DNA of 64,000 nucleotides from Jeotgalibacillus aurantiacus (GCF_020595125.1 NZ_JACNMS010000007.1:1-64000), one strand, 5' to 3'; counted from the stretch's first letter, positions 44,779 to 54,396 are shown. Numbers and translations: made by a program. Notes: generated by a model from the sequence alone, not told the origin.

Positions 44779-45993
44779 TTATAGTACGTTAAGTTTACCT
44801 TTTTTGAATACAAGTCCAGGTCCGCCGATGATGTAAAGGGCACGGTTATCGATGACCTTTTTCATGAATGCAGCCTGTTTACCTGTGATTTTGCGGCCGA
44901 ATACTTCACCAATCGCTTCTTTTTCACCAAGAGAACATACTGTTCCTTTAAGGTCTGGTGAGAATGGCTCAAGCTCGTCACCTTTTGCTAATGCGACAAG
45001 GTTGTGTGCTGTGTGAGCACCCTGCTGCATGGCGATTTGAGCTGTTGGTGGGTATGGACGGTCGTTCTCAGGATTGATCATGAGTGCGCAGTCTCCAACG
45101 ATGAATACGTTGTTGTGACCTGGCGCACGAAGGTCTGCATCAACCTTGATACGTGCACGCATGTTGTCAAAGCCTGCTTTTTCGATGATTGGGTTTCCGC
45201 GGACACCCGCTGCCCAAACAACTGTTTGTGCTTTAATTTCTTCGAAAGTATCTTCGCCTTTTTTGATTTTAACGCCTTCTGGAGTTGCTTCTACAACCGG
45301 CGTGCCGATTGAGAATTCAATTCCTTTGCTTTCAAGGTAAGAAACAGCGTAATCAACAAGCTCTTTATCGAAGCCTGGCAGTACCATTGGCGCAGCCTCT
45401 ACGCAAAGAACGCGAACGGCTTTCGGATCGATATCATATTCTTCACAAAGCTCAGGGACACGGTCAGCAAGCTCACCAAGGAACTCGATGCCTGTAAATC
45501 CAGCACCACCGACTACGATCGTCAGTCTTGAAGGATCTTTTGTTTCTTCAAGGCTGTATGTTGAGAATTGATATTCGATGTGGTCACGGATCTGACGGGC
45601 TGCCTTAATGTTGGCAATAGAGAATGCGTGCTCCTTCAGACCAGGAATGCCGAATGTTTCGCCTTCGAATCCTAAGCCGACTACAAGGTAGTCATACGCA
45701 ATTTCAGAGCGGTCAGTAATAACCTTTTGTGCTTTTGTATCAATGTTTTCAACTGTTGCTTTTACAAAGTTTACTTTACCTTTGTTAATAACGCCGTCGA
45801 TGTCGTAGCGTACTTTGTCATGGTGCATCGTACCAGCAGATGCTTCGTGTAACCATGTTGTTTCGTAATGGTAGTCATTCTTGTTTACAAGAATGATATC
45901 CATATCATCCGGATTAACTAGCTTCTGAAGTTTCGTGACAACGGATAAACCGCCATATCCTGCTCCTAAAACAACCACTGTTGGTCTTTTCAA
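44779..45993 (-). CDS. yumB: Type II NADH dehydrogenase (YumB/Ndh family)
   Basis: 404 residues, peripheral membrane flavoprotein passing electrons from NADH to menaquinone without pumping. Dinucleotide folds: [17 protein letters not shown] near the N terminus (FAD) and [19 protein letters not shown] near 155 (NADH); [10 protein letters not shown] near 290 is the second FAD motif. The frame is open to a GTG at 46008; TTG at 45993 is chosen from similarity of the N terminus and distance from AAGGTGG. Confidence 0.92.
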   Translation of the reverse strand: MKRPTVVVLGAGYGGLSVVTKLQKLVNPDDMDIILVNKNDYHYETTWLHEASAGTMHHDKVRYDIDGVINKGKVNFVKATVENIDTKAQKVITDRSEIAYDYLVVGLGFEGETFGIPGLKEHAFSIANIKAARQIRDHIEYQFSTYSLEETKDPSRLTIVVGGAGFTGIEFLGELADRVPELCEEYDIDPKAVRVLCVEAAPMVLPGFDKELVDYAVSYLESKGIEFSIGTPVVEATPEGVKIKKGEDTFEEIKAQTVVWAAGVRGNPIIEKAGFDNMRARIKVDADLRAPGHNNVFIVGDCALMINPENDRPYPPTAQIAMQQGAHTAHNLVALAKGDELEPFSPDLKGTVCSLGEKEAIGEVFGRKITGKQAAFMKKVIDNRALYIIGGPGLVFKKGKLNVL

Positions 45994-46008
45994 TTGGATC
46001 ACTTCCAC

Positions 46009-46303
46009 CTTTTTAATTTGAGATTACGATGCGATTAAGGCAGCAACGCATGCCTGAACATAAAGATTGTGAAATTCTTCACGAAAGAGAACATCATACG
46101 TGTAGTAACAATTCTTGTCTTTCACTATCATATTCTTTTTTTGTCACATTTTCAAGTTATTCAACGGAAATCAGAAAACTTTGTCAATACTGTTTCATCC
46201 AAAAGTCTGAAATATGTTTGAACGGAGTACCGGAATACATGTCAAAAGCCTGTGTGTGATACACTACAGGCAAGTTGAGAGATTGTTTGGAGGGATTATG
46301 GTG
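46009..46303. other. Divergent promoter region between yumB and yumC
   Basis: 295 nt without a gene. Besides the yumB promoter at 46127-46155, the minus strand has TTGACA near 46178-46183 without a good -10. No clear promoter for yumC was recognised. Confidence 0.5.
46127..46155 (-). promoter_or_regulatory. yumB promoter (sigma-A)
   Basis: On the minus strand TTGAAA (46150-46155), 17-bp spacer, TATGAT (46127-46132). Confidence 0.65.
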
Positions 46304-47299
46304 ATGAAAGAAGATACTGTTGTTTACGATATTACGGTCATCGGCGGCGGTCCTGTCGGGTTGTTCACAGCTTTTTACGGAGGGATGCGCCAGGCAAGTG
46401 TAAAACTGATCGAAAGTCTTCCGCACCTGGGTGGTCAGCTGACAGCTCTCTATCCGGATAAATATATTTATGATGTAGCCGGGTTTCCAAAAGTAAGAGC
46501 TCAGGAGCTCGTTGATAATCTGACTGAGCAGATGAGCCGGTTTGATACGGAGATCCGTTTAAGTCAGGAGGTTGTAAATGTTGAAAAGCGTGAGGATGGC
46601 GTCTTTATTTTAACAACAAATGAGGAAGTTCACTATTCACGCACGATCATTATTACAGCTGGAAATGGTGCGTTTCAGCCAAGAAAGCTCGACCTCGATG
46701 GATTACATGATTTTGAAGAAAAAAATCTTCATTATTATATCGATAACCTTGACCAATTTAAAGGGAAAAACGTGGTGTTACTTGGTGGCGGGGATTCCGC
46801 AGTTGATTGGGCGCTGATGCTCGAACCTGTAGCAGATACGGTAACACTTGTTCACCGTCGGGATTCGTTCCGTGCACACGAACACAGTGTTGAGCAGCTC
46901 AAAAATTCTTCGGTCAATGTCGTCACGCCATATGTGCCGGTCGGCTATCAGACGATGAACGATTATCTTCAGTCGCTGACAATACAAAAGGTACGCGAAG
47001 AGGATACTATGACGATTGACCTTGATCACCTTGTTGTTAATTACGGCTTCATTTCAAGTCTTGGTCCGATCAAAACGTGGAATCTCGATATTGAGAAAAA
47101 TTCCATTGTCGTCAATTCAAGAATGGAAACTAATATACCGGGCATTTATGCTGCGGGCGATATTTGCACGTATGATGGCAAGGTCAGACTGATTGCCGCA
47201 GGCTTTGGCGAAGCGCCAACTGCCGTTAACAATGCCAAGGCATCCATAGATCCGAAAGCACGTGTCCAGCCTATGCATAGTACGTCTATGTTCAGCTGA
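46304..47299 (+). CDS. yumC: Ferredoxin/flavodoxin-NADP+ reductase (YumC, thioredoxin reductase-like)
   Basis: 331 residues, FNR of the thioredoxin-reductase-like class, lacking the CxxC of true thioredoxin reductases. FAD motif [25 protein letters not shown] motif [19 protein letters not shown], and [15 protein letters not shown]. Very similar to remembered YumC throughout. Start: ATG at 46304, 9 nt after GGAGGG; ATG at 46298 is only 3 nt from it. Confidence 0.95.
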   Translation: MKEDTVVYDITVIGGGPVGLFTAFYGGMRQASVKLIESLPHLGGQLTALYPDKYIYDVAGFPKVRAQELVDNLTEQMSRFDTEIRLSQEVVNVEKREDGVFILTTNEEVHYSRTIIITAGNGAFQPRKLDLDGLHDFEEKNLHYYIDNLDQFKGKNVVLLGGGDSAVDWALMLEPVADTVTLVHRRDSFRAHEHSVEQLKNSSVNVVTPYVPVGYQTMNDYLQSLTIQKVREEDTMTIDLDHLVVNYGFISSLGPIKTWNLDIEKNSIVVNSRMETNIPGIYAAGDICTYDGKVRLIAAGFGEAPTAVNNAKASIDPKARVQPMHSTSMFS

Positions 47300-47367
47300 T
47301 CCGTTTATTCCCTCCCAATCCGGGTACGTTACACATAGGACCTACAATAATTGGGAGAGTGATTACG

Positions 47368-48015
47368 ATGCATGTATTAGTAATTGGAGCAAATGGTACA
47401 ACAGGACAAATGGTTGTTCAAAAACTGGCTGAAAGTGACCAGCATCTTGTCAAAGCAATGGTGCGTAAAACCGAGCAGGCACCAAAAATGGAAGAGCTCG
47501 GCGCACGTCCGATCATTGCGGATCTGGAAAAGGATTTTGATTATGCACTTGAGGATGTTAACGCAGTGATTTTTGCTGCGGGATCCGGTCCCAATACAGG
47601 CATGGATAAAACAACGTCAGTAGATGAAGAAGGCGCTAAAAAAGCAGTGGATTATGCCAAAGCTAAAGGAATCGAACGATTTATTATGCTCAGTTCCGTC
47701 GGCGCAGACGACCCTTCAGTCGCAGCGGATAATGAAACCTTCCACCATTATTTAAAAGCTAAGCACAATGCTGATGAACATCTGAAGGCGAGCGGTTTAA
47801 ATTATACAATCGTACGTCCAGGCGCATTAACGGATGACAGCGCTAAGGGAACGATTACTGCGGCCGCAAAACTCGATTCGCACGACGGAGACATTACGCG
47901 TGAAGATGTGGCAACAGTATTGGTTGAAGCGATTTTATATGAGAACCTTCATAATAAATCATTTGAGATGGTGAATGGTGAACATCCGATTGATCAAGCA
48001 CTTTCTTCTATTTAA
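47368..48015 (+). CDS. NAD(P)-binding atypical SDR protein (NmrA-like, YhfK type)
   Basis: 215 residues. GANGTTGQMVVQKLA nucleotide-binding motif at the N terminus, SSVGADDPSVA, and YTIVRPGALTDD. An extended-SDR oxidoreductase or NADPH sensor; substrate unknown. ATG at 47368 follows GGGAGAG by 9 nt; the GTG at 47359 lies inside that site. Confidence 0.88.
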   Translation: MHVLVIGANGTTGQMVVQKLAESDQHLVKAMVRKTEQAPKMEELGARPIIADLEKDFDYALEDVNAVIFAAGSGPNTGMDKTTSVDEEGAKKAVDYAKAKGIERFIMLSSVGADDPSVAADNETFHHYLKAKHNADEHLKASGLNYTIVRPGALTDDSAKGTITAAAKLDSHDGDITREDVATVLVEAILYENLHNKSFEMVNGEHPIDQALSSI

Positions 48016-48016
48016 A

Positions 48017-48059
48017 AGTAAAACCCTATTCGGATTTTGGATTTGGATAGGGTTTTACT
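48017..48059 (+). terminator. Terminator of the SDR gene
   Basis: AGTAAAACCCTAT/ATAGGGTTTTACT stem with a 17-nt loop that itself can pair weakly. Confidence 0.85.
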
Positions 48060-48070
48060 ATATATTAACC

Positions 48071-48310
48071 GTGCCGGGTCATTCCTTCGCTTTCCTTTGT
48101 CTAGCTCCGGCGACTAGCCCCTCGAGGTCATAAGTCAAAGCTGAACGAGGGTATAAGGCAACCCTCTTTTCATCTTCGCCTTATGCTTGTCGGGGCTGGA
48201 CGAGTCGCCTCCGCTTTTCCAAGGCCGCGCGGTGAGCCAGCTAATGCTCCGCATTACGCTGTCTCACCTGTCGCTTCTCTGCCGCAGGAGTCTACGGAAT
48301 GACCCGGCAC
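48071..48310 (-). repeat. Long palindromic element, composite A+B form (copy 6)
   Basis: 240 bp, reverse orientation, perfect ends GTGCCGGGTCATTCC/GGAATGACCCGGCAC. Module B is nearly identical to that of copy 2 (including GGGTATAAGGCAACCCTC), so these two copies are close relatives. Confidence 0.92.
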
Positions 48311-48450
48311 TAATTATGTAAATTCATAAGTAGTTCATTTTAAGTCGGACTGAAAGTATTTTAGAATGCCATAAATAATAAATTTCATTTATTAATAAGC
48401 AGGTTCCAACAAATGATATGATCATTCATTAGACTAATGATATTCAAAAG

Positions 48451-48483
48451 AAAAACCCATCCTCAGCAAGGATAGGGTTTTTG
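48451..48483 (-). terminator. Terminator of yutM
   Basis: AAAAACCCATCCT ... AGGATAGGGTTTTT imperfect stem. Confidence 0.8.
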
Positions 48484-48484
48484 T

Positions 48485-48847
48485 TTAACAGTTTTCAGGC
48501 GTTCCTGCCTTGGTTGCGGTTCTGAAAGATGATCCGCAGCCGCATGATGCAATGGCGTTCGGATTCTCAATTGTAAATCCTCCACCCATTAATGACTGCT
48601 TATAATCGATCTCCGTTCCATTTAAAATCGGCGCATCTTCTTTCTTGATCAGTACAGTGATTCCATGATGAGCTTCCTGCTGATCCTCATCTGTTACTTC
48701 ATGCTCAAATCCCATGCCATAAGATAATCCACTGCAACCGCCGCCTTTAACGGCAACTCTTAAAAAGGCATTCTGCTCTTCAGCCTGCTCCATCATATCT
48801 TTTACCTGAAGCGCTGCAGCTTCTGATAATTTAATCACGTTTGCCAT
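48485..48847 (-). CDS. yutM: Iron-sulfur cluster carrier, HesB/IscA/ErpA family (YutM)
   Basis: 120 residues, A-type carrier. The three conserved cysteines are in KGGGCSGLSYGMGF and ASCGCGSSF. It receives Fe-S clusters (from SUF or NfuA) and passes them to targets such as lipoyl synthase. ATG at 48847 with GGAGGTGCTGAA upstream; 29 upstream codons in the open frame are not used. Confidence 0.93.
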   Translation of the reverse strand: MANVIKLSEAAALQVKDMMEQAEEQNAFLRVAVKGGGCSGLSYGMGFEHEVTDEDQQEAHHGITVLIKKEDAPILNGTEIDYKQSLMGGGFTIENPNAIASCGCGSSFRTATKAGTPENC

Positions 48848-49033
48848 TTCAGCACCTCCTACGTTTATCGCTGATTTAAGTATAGCGTGTCCGGGTATTC
48901 TCCTCAACCATTTCAACTTGCGAAAGAATTGCAAATATGGTTTCTAAAGACCTATTAAAGGGGTATAATAATAAGTATCTTGAACTACCAAATTGAATCT
49001 TAAGTGATCATTTAACTAATTGAGGTGACAAAA

Positions 49034-49726
49034 ATGGAATTAACACCTTTGTACTCAAAAAAAATAAAATGTGGATTATGTGCGGCTCAATTTGAAACGA
49101 CCAAAATCAGAGGCCGCTTTGTCAGAGTAAAGGAACACGATACCGACTTAATGCCTGTCTACGAAAACCCTGAAATTAATCCAAGCCTTTATCACGTCCA
49201 TATCTGTCCCGATTGCGGATACGCTTTTACAGATGATTCCGCTCCTTACTTCCCTCCCGGTGCGCGTGAAGAAATTGATGCCAAAATCACAAAGCGATGG
49301 AGCGGTCAGGATTTTTCTGGAGAGCGATCGATTTCGGATGCAATCAAAGCTTACAAGCTTGCTGTGTATACAGGAACACTCAAAAAAGAAAAAAGCATTA
49401 CCATGGCCGGATTATACCTGAGGCTTTCCTGGCTGTATCGTGAATTAGGTAATGTCGAGCAGGAGAAACGTTTTCAGCGACTGGCTCATGCAAATTACCA
49501 GGACTCCTACTCCAAGGAAGACTATGCAGGCACTCAAATGTCAACAGAGCGGATTCTGTACATTCTGGCAGAACTATCCCTTCGTCTTGGCGAAGAAGAT
49601 CAGGCAACCCGCTACTTCTCAAAAATCATTGAAAAACAGCACAGCTCAACCGAACCGAAAATGGTCAAAATGGCTAAAGACCGCTGGCAGGCGCATCGGG
49701 AACAAAAACAAATGCAATCGAGTTAA
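49034..49726 (+). CDS. DUF2225 family protein
   Basis: 230 residues, cytoplasmic. N-terminal zinc-ribbon-like part (KIKCGLCAAQFETTKI and ICPDCGYAF, four cysteines) and a C-terminal TPR-like helical part (MAGLYLRLSWLYRELGNVEQEKRFQ; ILAELSLRLGEEDQATRYFSKII). Function unknown. ATG at 49034 follows GAGGTGACAAA; GTG at 49025 lies inside that site. Confidence 0.88.
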   Translation: MELTPLYSKKIKCGLCAAQFETTKIRGRFVRVKEHDTDLMPVYENPEINPSLYHVHICPDCGYAFTDDSAPYFPPGAREEIDAKITKRWSGQDFSGERSISDAIKAYKLAVYTGTLKKEKSITMAGLYLRLSWLYRELGNVEQEKRFQRLAHANYQDSYSKEDYAGTQMSTERILYILAELSLRLGEEDQATRYFSKIIEKQHSSTEPKMVKMAKDRWQAHREQKQMQSS

Positions 49727-49758
49727 AAGTGACTGCATATCAATCTTAGCAGCATACA

Positions 49759-49796
49759 ATCCTTCTCTTTCATGATTCCGGAGGAGGATTTTTTTA
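49759..49796 (+). terminator. Terminator-like hairpin overlapping a ribosome binding site
   Basis: AATCCT ... AGGATT arms and a seven-T run, with GGAGGAGG in the 3' arm region; an ATG follows the T-run at once (see the short ORF at 49796). Confidence 0.55.
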
Positions 49797-49867
49797 TGTT
49801 AAAACCTCTCAGTTCATGTTTGCAAACGAATGTCCAGGAGGAACCAATCATCTATCGACTCATTTAA
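49796..49867 (+). CDS. Possible 23-residue peptide
   Basis: ATG immediately after GGAGGAGGATTTTTTT, 23 codons (MLKPLSSCLQTNVQEEPIIYRLI) then TAA. The start signal is excellent, but there is no family support. It may be a relic or chance. Confidence 0.25.
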   Translation: MLKPLSSCLQTNVQEEPIIYRLI

Positions 49868-49872
49868 TGCTA

Positions 49873-49923
49873 GTATCAACAACTTGATAATAGCTATCAA
49901 CACCATTTGGGAGTCTATCAACA
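49873..49923 (-). repeat. 21-nt phased nonamer array (3 units, reverse orientation)
   Basis: GTATCAACA 49873, CTATCAACA 49894 and CTATCAACA 49915, exactly 21 nt apart. Confidence 0.7.
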
Positions 49924-50040
49924 TAAAAATAAAGACTTAATGGTTTATTCCATAACCTATACACTACTGCGAACTGAAGATAATTCCAATGATGTTTTAT
50001 TTATCTCTCTCCTAATATAAAGAGGTTATACATATTTAGA

Positions 50041-50155
50041 GGGCTGGACTCACCCGAAGACTCCTGTGGCAGAGAAGCGACAGGTGAGACAACGTAGCGC
50101 GAAGCGCAAGTTGGCTCACCGCGCGGCCGCGGAAAGCGAAGGGTGAGTCCAGCCC
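50041..50155 (+). repeat. Palindromic element, A-only form (copy 9)
   Basis: 115 bp, perfect 15-bp ends GGGCTGGACTCACCC/GGGTGAGTCCAGCCC. Core: GACTCCTGTGGC, GAAGCGACAGGTGAGACAA, CGTAGCGCGAAGCGCAAG, TTGGCTCACCGCGCGGCCGC, GGAAAGCGAAGG. No module B. Confidence 0.92.
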
Positions 50156-50205
50156 GGCTTCAAATTAAAAACGGACCTTCATCAGGCCCGTTCATCAAAA
50201 CGCAT

Positions 50206-50442
50206 TTAAAACATCGGATTCTCTTCCAAATACGTATAAATCTCATCCACCAGCTCTTTTGGCGAATCAGCCTCCACAATATCCCCGTTCACCAGTGCAA
50301 AGTGCGACGCCGCACAAATTCCGCAATAACCGAGACACCCATACTCGATCACATCCAGATTCGGATCCCGCTCAAGCGCCTCCAGTGCCTCCTGAGAACC
50401 ACTTGCAAGATTACTGATACAAAATTCTATTATTGGTTTCAT
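50206..50442 (-). CDS. yuzB: DUF1450 family protein (YuzB)
   Basis: 78 residues; four conserved cysteines ([30 protein letters not shown]), in the arrangement of a thioredoxin-like or Fe-S binding small protein. Function unknown. ATG at 50442 follows AGAGGTG by 6 nt and gives the same length as remembered for B. subtilis YuzB. Divergent from yutJ. Confidence 0.9.
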   Translation of the reverse strand: MKPIIEFCISNLASGSQEALEALERDPNLDVIEYGCLGYCGICAASHFALVNGDIVEADSPKELVDEIYTYLEENPMF

Positions 50443-50686
50443 TATATTCACCTCTACCTGTAGTCAAATGTAACTTTTTTCTCAAAAAACGTCAACGATT
50501 GGTGCTTGTCCATTCTTCTGTCATTTTGACAAGTTTGTGAAAGAATTCTCTTATAATGATTGTACATTGTTCTCTATTCCGCTATACTTTTTAGTGAATG
50601 AAAACGTTATGATAAAACGTAATGTGCGAATTAATCATCCTATTGAAAGTGCTTACTATACGTTTATTGCAAAGAGAGGGCTATTC

Positions 50687-51754
50687 ATGAAACACTTAGT
50701 ATTATTGGGTGGAGGCTATGGGAACATGCGGGTTTTACTCCGTCTGTTACCTGATAAGCTTCCAGAAGACGTAACGATTACATTAATCGACCGGACACCT
50801 TATCACTGTCTGAAAACAGAATATTATGCGCTTGCTGCGGGAACCGTTTCAGATACTGAAATCCGGGTTGGCTTTCCAGAGCATGAGCGCCTTCATTTAA
50901 AATACGGAAAAGTAACTGAGATCAACACAGTTGACAGTAAGGTTATTCTTGGAGATGGATCTGAGGTTGAATACGATGATCTGATAGTCGGACTTGGCTG
51001 TGAAGATAAGTATCACAACGTTCCGGGAGCAGATGAATTCACGTACAGTATTCAATCGATCCAGCAATCAAGAGCTACCTATGAAAAGCTCTCCAACCTT
51101 CCATCCGGATCAGTGGTTGGTGTTGTTGGAGCAGGACTGAGTGGAATTGAACTGGCAAGTGAATTGCGCGAAAGCCGTTCAGATCTGACCATTAAACTGT
51201 TCGATCGTGGTGAACGGATTCTGCCCGCGTTCCCTCAGCGACTGAGTAACTATGTACAAAAATGGTTTGATGCCAACAATGTAGAAGTTGTCAGCAAATC
51301 CAACATCACGAAAGTAGAACCAACCATGCTGCACAATCACGAAGAATCGATTCCTGTTGATGTGTGTGTATGGACAGCCGGTATCCAGCCTGTTGAAGTA
51401 GTACGTAACCTGCCTGGTGAAAAAGATTCATCGAATCGCGTCGTATTATCCCAATACCACAACCTTCCTGACAATGAACACGTCTATGTTGTAGGAGACT
51501 GCGCAAGCCTTCCGTTTGCCCCAAGTGCTCAGCTTGCGGAAGAACAAGCTGAACAAATTGTAGACGTTCTTCTCACACGCTGGAAAGGCGGCACATTGCC
51601 AGCAGAAATGCCAAAGATCAAACTCAAAGGCTTTATGGGATCTCTCGGAAAGAAACAAGGCTTTGCCTATCTTGCCGACCGGACCATCACAGGCCGCATC
51701 GCCCGCCTCTTAAAATCAGGCGTGCTGTGGATGTATAAATATCATAATGGTTAA
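50687..51754 (+). CDS. yutJ: Type II NADH dehydrogenase-like flavoprotein (YutJ)
   Basis: 355 residues, related to YumB but more distant: HLVLLGGGYGNMRVLLRLL (FAD), VVGVVGAGLSGIELASEL (NADH), VYVVGDCASLPF (FAD). Oxidises NADH, acceptor unknown. The open frame starts 50 codons earlier, but ATG at 50687 has AAGAGAGGG and yields the B. subtilis length. Confidence 0.9.
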   Translation: MKHLVLLGGGYGNMRVLLRLLPDKLPEDVTITLIDRTPYHCLKTEYYALAAGTVSDTEIRVGFPEHERLHLKYGKVTEINTVDSKVILGDGSEVEYDDLIVGLGCEDKYHNVPGADEFTYSIQSIQQSRATYEKLSNLPSGSVVGVVGAGLSGIELASELRESRSDLTIKLFDRGERILPAFPQRLSNYVQKWFDANNVEVVSKSNITKVEPTMLHNHEESIPVDVCVWTAGIQPVEVVRNLPGEKDSSNRVVLSQYHNLPDNEHVYVVGDCASLPFAPSAQLAEEQAEQIVDVLLTRWKGGTLPAEMPKIKLKGFMGSLGKKQGFAYLADRTITGRIARLLKSGVLWMYKYHNG

Positions 51755-51761
51755 TTATAAC

Positions 51762-51794
51762 AAAACACGCTCACTCCTTTTGAGCGTGTTTTTA
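51762..51794. terminator. Terminator after yutJ
   Basis: AAAACACGCTCA ... TGAGCGTGTTTTT stem. Confidence 0.9.
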
Positions 51795-51803
51795 TTTGTC
51801 TCT

Positions 51804-51874
51804 AAGCTCACGATATTTTTAATAAGCTCATCAAATAGTCACTGAAAGCGTAGGATGAGTCCGGACCGGTTTTA
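51804..51874. repeat. Relics: two TTCGTGAG-type units and half a palindromic element
   Basis: AAGCTCACGA (51804) and AAGCTCATCA (51824) are two reverse-orientation units of the GTGAG family, 20 nt apart. At 51843-51870, GAAAGCGTAGGATGAGTCCGG is the right end of an A element lacking its left half. Confidence 0.55.
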
Positions 51875-52028
51875 AAAATCACTTCCCGTAAAAGTTTTTA
51901 TCATTAATAGAGAATAAATATACAAAATGAGTTTTATTTTAACAAACTGAGGGAATTAAAATTAAGTATATTGACCTAAAATAAAAATAAAATTAAAACT
52001 ATATACCCTAAATAGGATGGTGAAAAAG

Positions 52029-52343
52029 ATGAATTATACTGAGCCTGAGTTAAAAGAAGCGCTTATCCGTTTTGACAAACTGTTACGAACGTGTCCCGAT
52101 CGAAACGAGAATGTCCTTGCTTACAAACAGTTTATCACCTCATTCCTGCGTGTAAAAACGAAGAATCTGACCCTCCCGACCTCAGAAATTATGTCTGTAA
52201 TTCAGCATGAAAGGCCTTCAACCTTCTATCTGCTGAAAAAAAGTATGAGTTATGATCCTACCTTTGAGCTATTAACGAATATTGATTTGAATTATGAAAT
52301 GGCAAGTCTCCATTTATCTGCAATCAAAGAGCACCTTTCCTGA
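52029..52343 (+). CDS. Hypothetical protein, 104 residues
   Basis: Soluble, probably all-helical (ELKEALIRFDKLLRTCPDRNENV; FITSFLRVKTKNLTLPTSEIM). GGTGA at normal spacing before ATG at 52029, preferred over ATG at 52017. I do not recognise a family. It sits between yutJ and yuzD, where B. subtilis has no equivalent that I recall. Confidence 0.65.
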   Translation: MNYTEPELKEALIRFDKLLRTCPDRNENVLAYKQFITSFLRVKTKNLTLPTSEIMSVIQHERPSTFYLLKKSMSYDPTFELLTNIDLNYEMASLHLSAIKEHLS

Positions 52344-52431
52344 ACATCGCACATTCACAGCCGACTATTTCTTAATAAATACTGGAAAGCCAGTATACTG
52401 AAACCATCTTAATTTACAGGTGGTGGTGAAT

Positions 52432-52599
52432 ATGTCTTTACTTCCTTTCCATGAACGATATAACCTGGTTGAGGTTCCAGAGGATTATGAAAATACGAGT
52501 GATGACCATATCGTCATGCGCGATGAGCATAATACGTGTTATTTATGCGAAAAGAAAGACGTGGATATTTTAAAGGGACTGAATTTTAAAGAGCTTTAA
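52432..52599 (+). CDS. Hypothetical small protein, 55 residues, with CxxC
   Basis: MSLLPFHERYNLVEVPED... with CYLCEKKDVDIL. The single CxxC suggests metal or redox binding, perhaps as a dimer. GGTGGTGA precedes the ATG and a good terminator follows, so it is likely real. Not recognised. Confidence 0.65.
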   Translation: MSLLPFHERYNLVEVPEDYENTSDDHIVMRDEHNTCYLCEKKDVDILKGLNFKEL

Positions 52600-52602
52600 T
52601 CA

Positions 52603-52641
52603 AAAAATCCTTACCCGCCGGTCTGCGGGTAAGGATTTTTT
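52603..52641. terminator. Bidirectional terminator before yuzD
   Basis: AAAAATCCTTACCCGC-N6-GCGGGTAAGGATTTTTT between convergent genes. Confidence 0.94.
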
Positions 52642-52978
52642 ATTTCACTTGTGGAGCCGCTTCAAATCCATATTTCTCAAGTTCTTTATAGACCGCTTTC
52701 AACCTTGGATTTCCTTCTCCAACAATCTCATCCTCCACCAGTACAACAGGGTAGAATAAATCCTCTTCCCAGACTTTTTGGACAAAGGCTGCTTTTTTTG
52801 GATCCTCATGCTCTGTATTTAAATCGACGTAATCCATTTTAAATGTTTGTCCCGGGAATTTTCTCCCGATCGCGGCTTCAAGCCACTCATAAGTTTCTTT
52901 TGATGACGGTGCGCCAACGCAGCTTGCGCAGATGGTTTCAGCACCATATACAGTGATCGTAACGGGTTGTTGTGACAT
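52640..52978 (-). CDS. yuzD: YuzD family thioredoxin-like protein (DUF1462)
   Basis: 112 residues. CASC motif near residue 17 (YGAETICASCVGAPSSKETYEWLE) in the thioredoxin active-site position, then FYPVVLVEDEIVGEGNP with the cis-Pro-like segment. Likely redox or Fe-S related; neighbour of NifU-like yutI as in B. subtilis. ATG start, AAAGGGCTG upstream. Confidence 0.88.
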   Translation of the reverse strand: MSQQPVTITVYGAETICASCVGAPSSKETYEWLEAAIGRKFPGQTFKMDYVDLNTEHEDPKKAAFVQKVWEEDLFYPVVLVEDEIVGEGNPRLKAVYKELEKYGFEAAPQVK

Positions 52979-53080
52979 TCAAATCAGCCCTTTCATTTCA
53001 TTGAGAATCAATTGATAAAGATCAATGGATTTTTTTTGTTATCCTTATTATAATAGAAGACAGGAAGGGAGTCGATTCGA

Positions 53081-53317
53081 ATGACAGAAGTAGAAATGAA
53101 AGATTCAGTTCAAGAGGTACTTGATAAACTTCGTCCATTCCTTCTTCGTGATGGCGGGGACTGTGAACTCGTTGATGTGGAAGATGGAATCGTTAAATTG
53201 AGACTTCTTGGCGCATGTGGTACATGCCCAAGTTCAACGATCACGCTGAAGGCTGGTATTGAGCGTGCTCTATTAGAAGAAGTACCTGGCGTTGTAGAAG
53301 TAGAACAAGTATTTTAA
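53081..53317 (+). CDS. yutI: NifU C-terminal domain Fe-S scaffold (YutI/NfuA-like)
   Basis: 78 residues, just the NifU C-terminal domain: [20 protein letters not shown] and [20 protein letters not shown] with the cluster-binding CGTC. It assembles [4Fe-4S] clusters; with YutM and LipA in the same region it suits maturation of lipoyl synthase. GGAAGGGAG precedes the ATG. Confidence 0.94.
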   Translation: MTEVEMKDSVQEVLDKLRPFLLRDGGDCELVDVEDGIVKLRLLGACGTCPSSTITLKAGIERALLEEVPGVVEVEQVF

Positions 53318-53323
53318 TACACC

Positions 53324-53374
53324 GTGCCTGATCATTCCTGCGCTTTCAGTGAAATCGTGGAATTGATCGGGTAC
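53324..53374 (-). repeat. Mini/degenerate palindromic element (copy 12)
   Basis: 51 bp: GTGCCTGATCATTCC ... GGAATTGATCGGGTAC with a short interior CTGCGCTTTCAGTGAAATC. The ends are still largely complementary. Confidence 0.65.
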
Positions 53375-53397
53375 TTTTTAATTTTCACTGAAACTTA

Positions 53398-53436
53398 AAA
53401 AGGTGGTGAACCAATTTCCCGGTTCACCACCTTTTA
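53398..53436. terminator. Terminator between yutI and the 2-hydroxyacid dehydrogenase gene
   Basis: AAAGGTGGTGAACC-N8-GGTTCACCACCTTT stem. Confidence 0.92.
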
Positions 53437-54396
53437 TTATTTCACTTCAGTTAAAGCCTTTTTCCCCTGAAGCACTGCTGCAATGTTATCCGATGCAAGC
53501 TTCATCATCGTCAGGCGTGTTTCTCTGGAGGCGCTGCCGATATGCGGGATGGCGACTACATTTTTCATGCTGAGAAGCGGATGGTCAGCACTGATTGGTT
53601 CTTTTTCAAACACATCAAGTGCTGCTCCGGCAATTTCACCGGTTTGCAGTGCTTCGATCAACGCCTGTTCGTCCACTGTTGTACCACGGCCTGCATTAAC
53701 AAAAAACGCAGACTTCTTCATTAAGGCAAATTCCTTCTTACCCATCATCTGCTTTGTTTCTTCTGTAAAAGGAGCAAGCATCACAACATAATCAGATTCC
53801 TTCAGCAGTTCTTCAAGAGAAACGTGTTTAGCGTTAAATCGTTGTTCCGCCTCAGATTTTCTGGACCGCGTATGATAAAGCACATCCATATTAAATCCTT
53901 TGGCCCGTTGCGCGACGGCTTGTCCAATACTTCCCATTCCGATAATCCCGATCGTCTTATGATGAATATCAGTTCCCGCAAGCAGATAAGGGGACCATGA
54001 CGTCCACTTTCCCTGCTTTACATACTCAGCAGCCTCCGTGATTCTCCTGCCGACAGCCATGATCAGTGAAAATGTCAGATCCGCTGTTGTATCCGTCAGA
54101 ACATCAGGTGTATTCGTAACAATGACGCCTGCCTTTTTTGCAGCATCGAGATCGATGTTGTCATATCCGACTGCAAGGTTTGCCACTACTTCCAAATGTG
54201 GAGCCGCATCAAAAATCTCCTGATCAATTTTGTCAGATAACATCGTGAGAAGTGCATGACTGTCTTTTACCTGGTGAAGTAATTCATCTTTCGGTACAGC
54301 CGTATCTTCCTTGTTCCAAACCTGTACATCAAATCGCTCCTTTAATTGATCAATCACCTGATCATCAATTTTACGGGTAATATAAATCTTTTTCAT
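53437..54396 (-). CDS. D-2-hydroxyacid dehydrogenase (glyoxylate/hydroxypyruvate reductase type)
   Basis: 319 residues. NAD-binding GIIGMGSIGQAVAQRAKGF near residue 145, catalytic NAGRGTTVDEQAL with Arg, E in DVFEKEPI and the histidine of IPHIGSAS. It probably reduces glyoxylate or hydroxypyruvate. ATG at 54396 follows GAGGAGTG; GTG at 54405 overlaps it. 24 nt downstream of yutF, so probably cotranscribed with it. Confidence 0.92.
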   Translation of the reverse strand: MKKIYITRKIDDQVIDQLKERFDVQVWNKEDTAVPKDELLHQVKDSHALLTMLSDKIDQEIFDAAPHLEVVANLAVGYDNIDLDAAKKAGVIVTNTPDVLTDTTADLTFSLIMAVGRRITEAAEYVKQGKWTSWSPYLLAGTDIHHKTIGIIGMGSIGQAVAQRAKGFNMDVLYHTRSRKSEAEQRFNAKHVSLEELLKESDYVVMLAPFTEETKQMMGKKEFALMKKSAFFVNAGRGTTVDEQALIEALQTGEIAGAALDVFEKEPISADHPLLSMKNVVAIPHIGSASRETRLTMMKLASDNIAAVLQGKKALTEVK

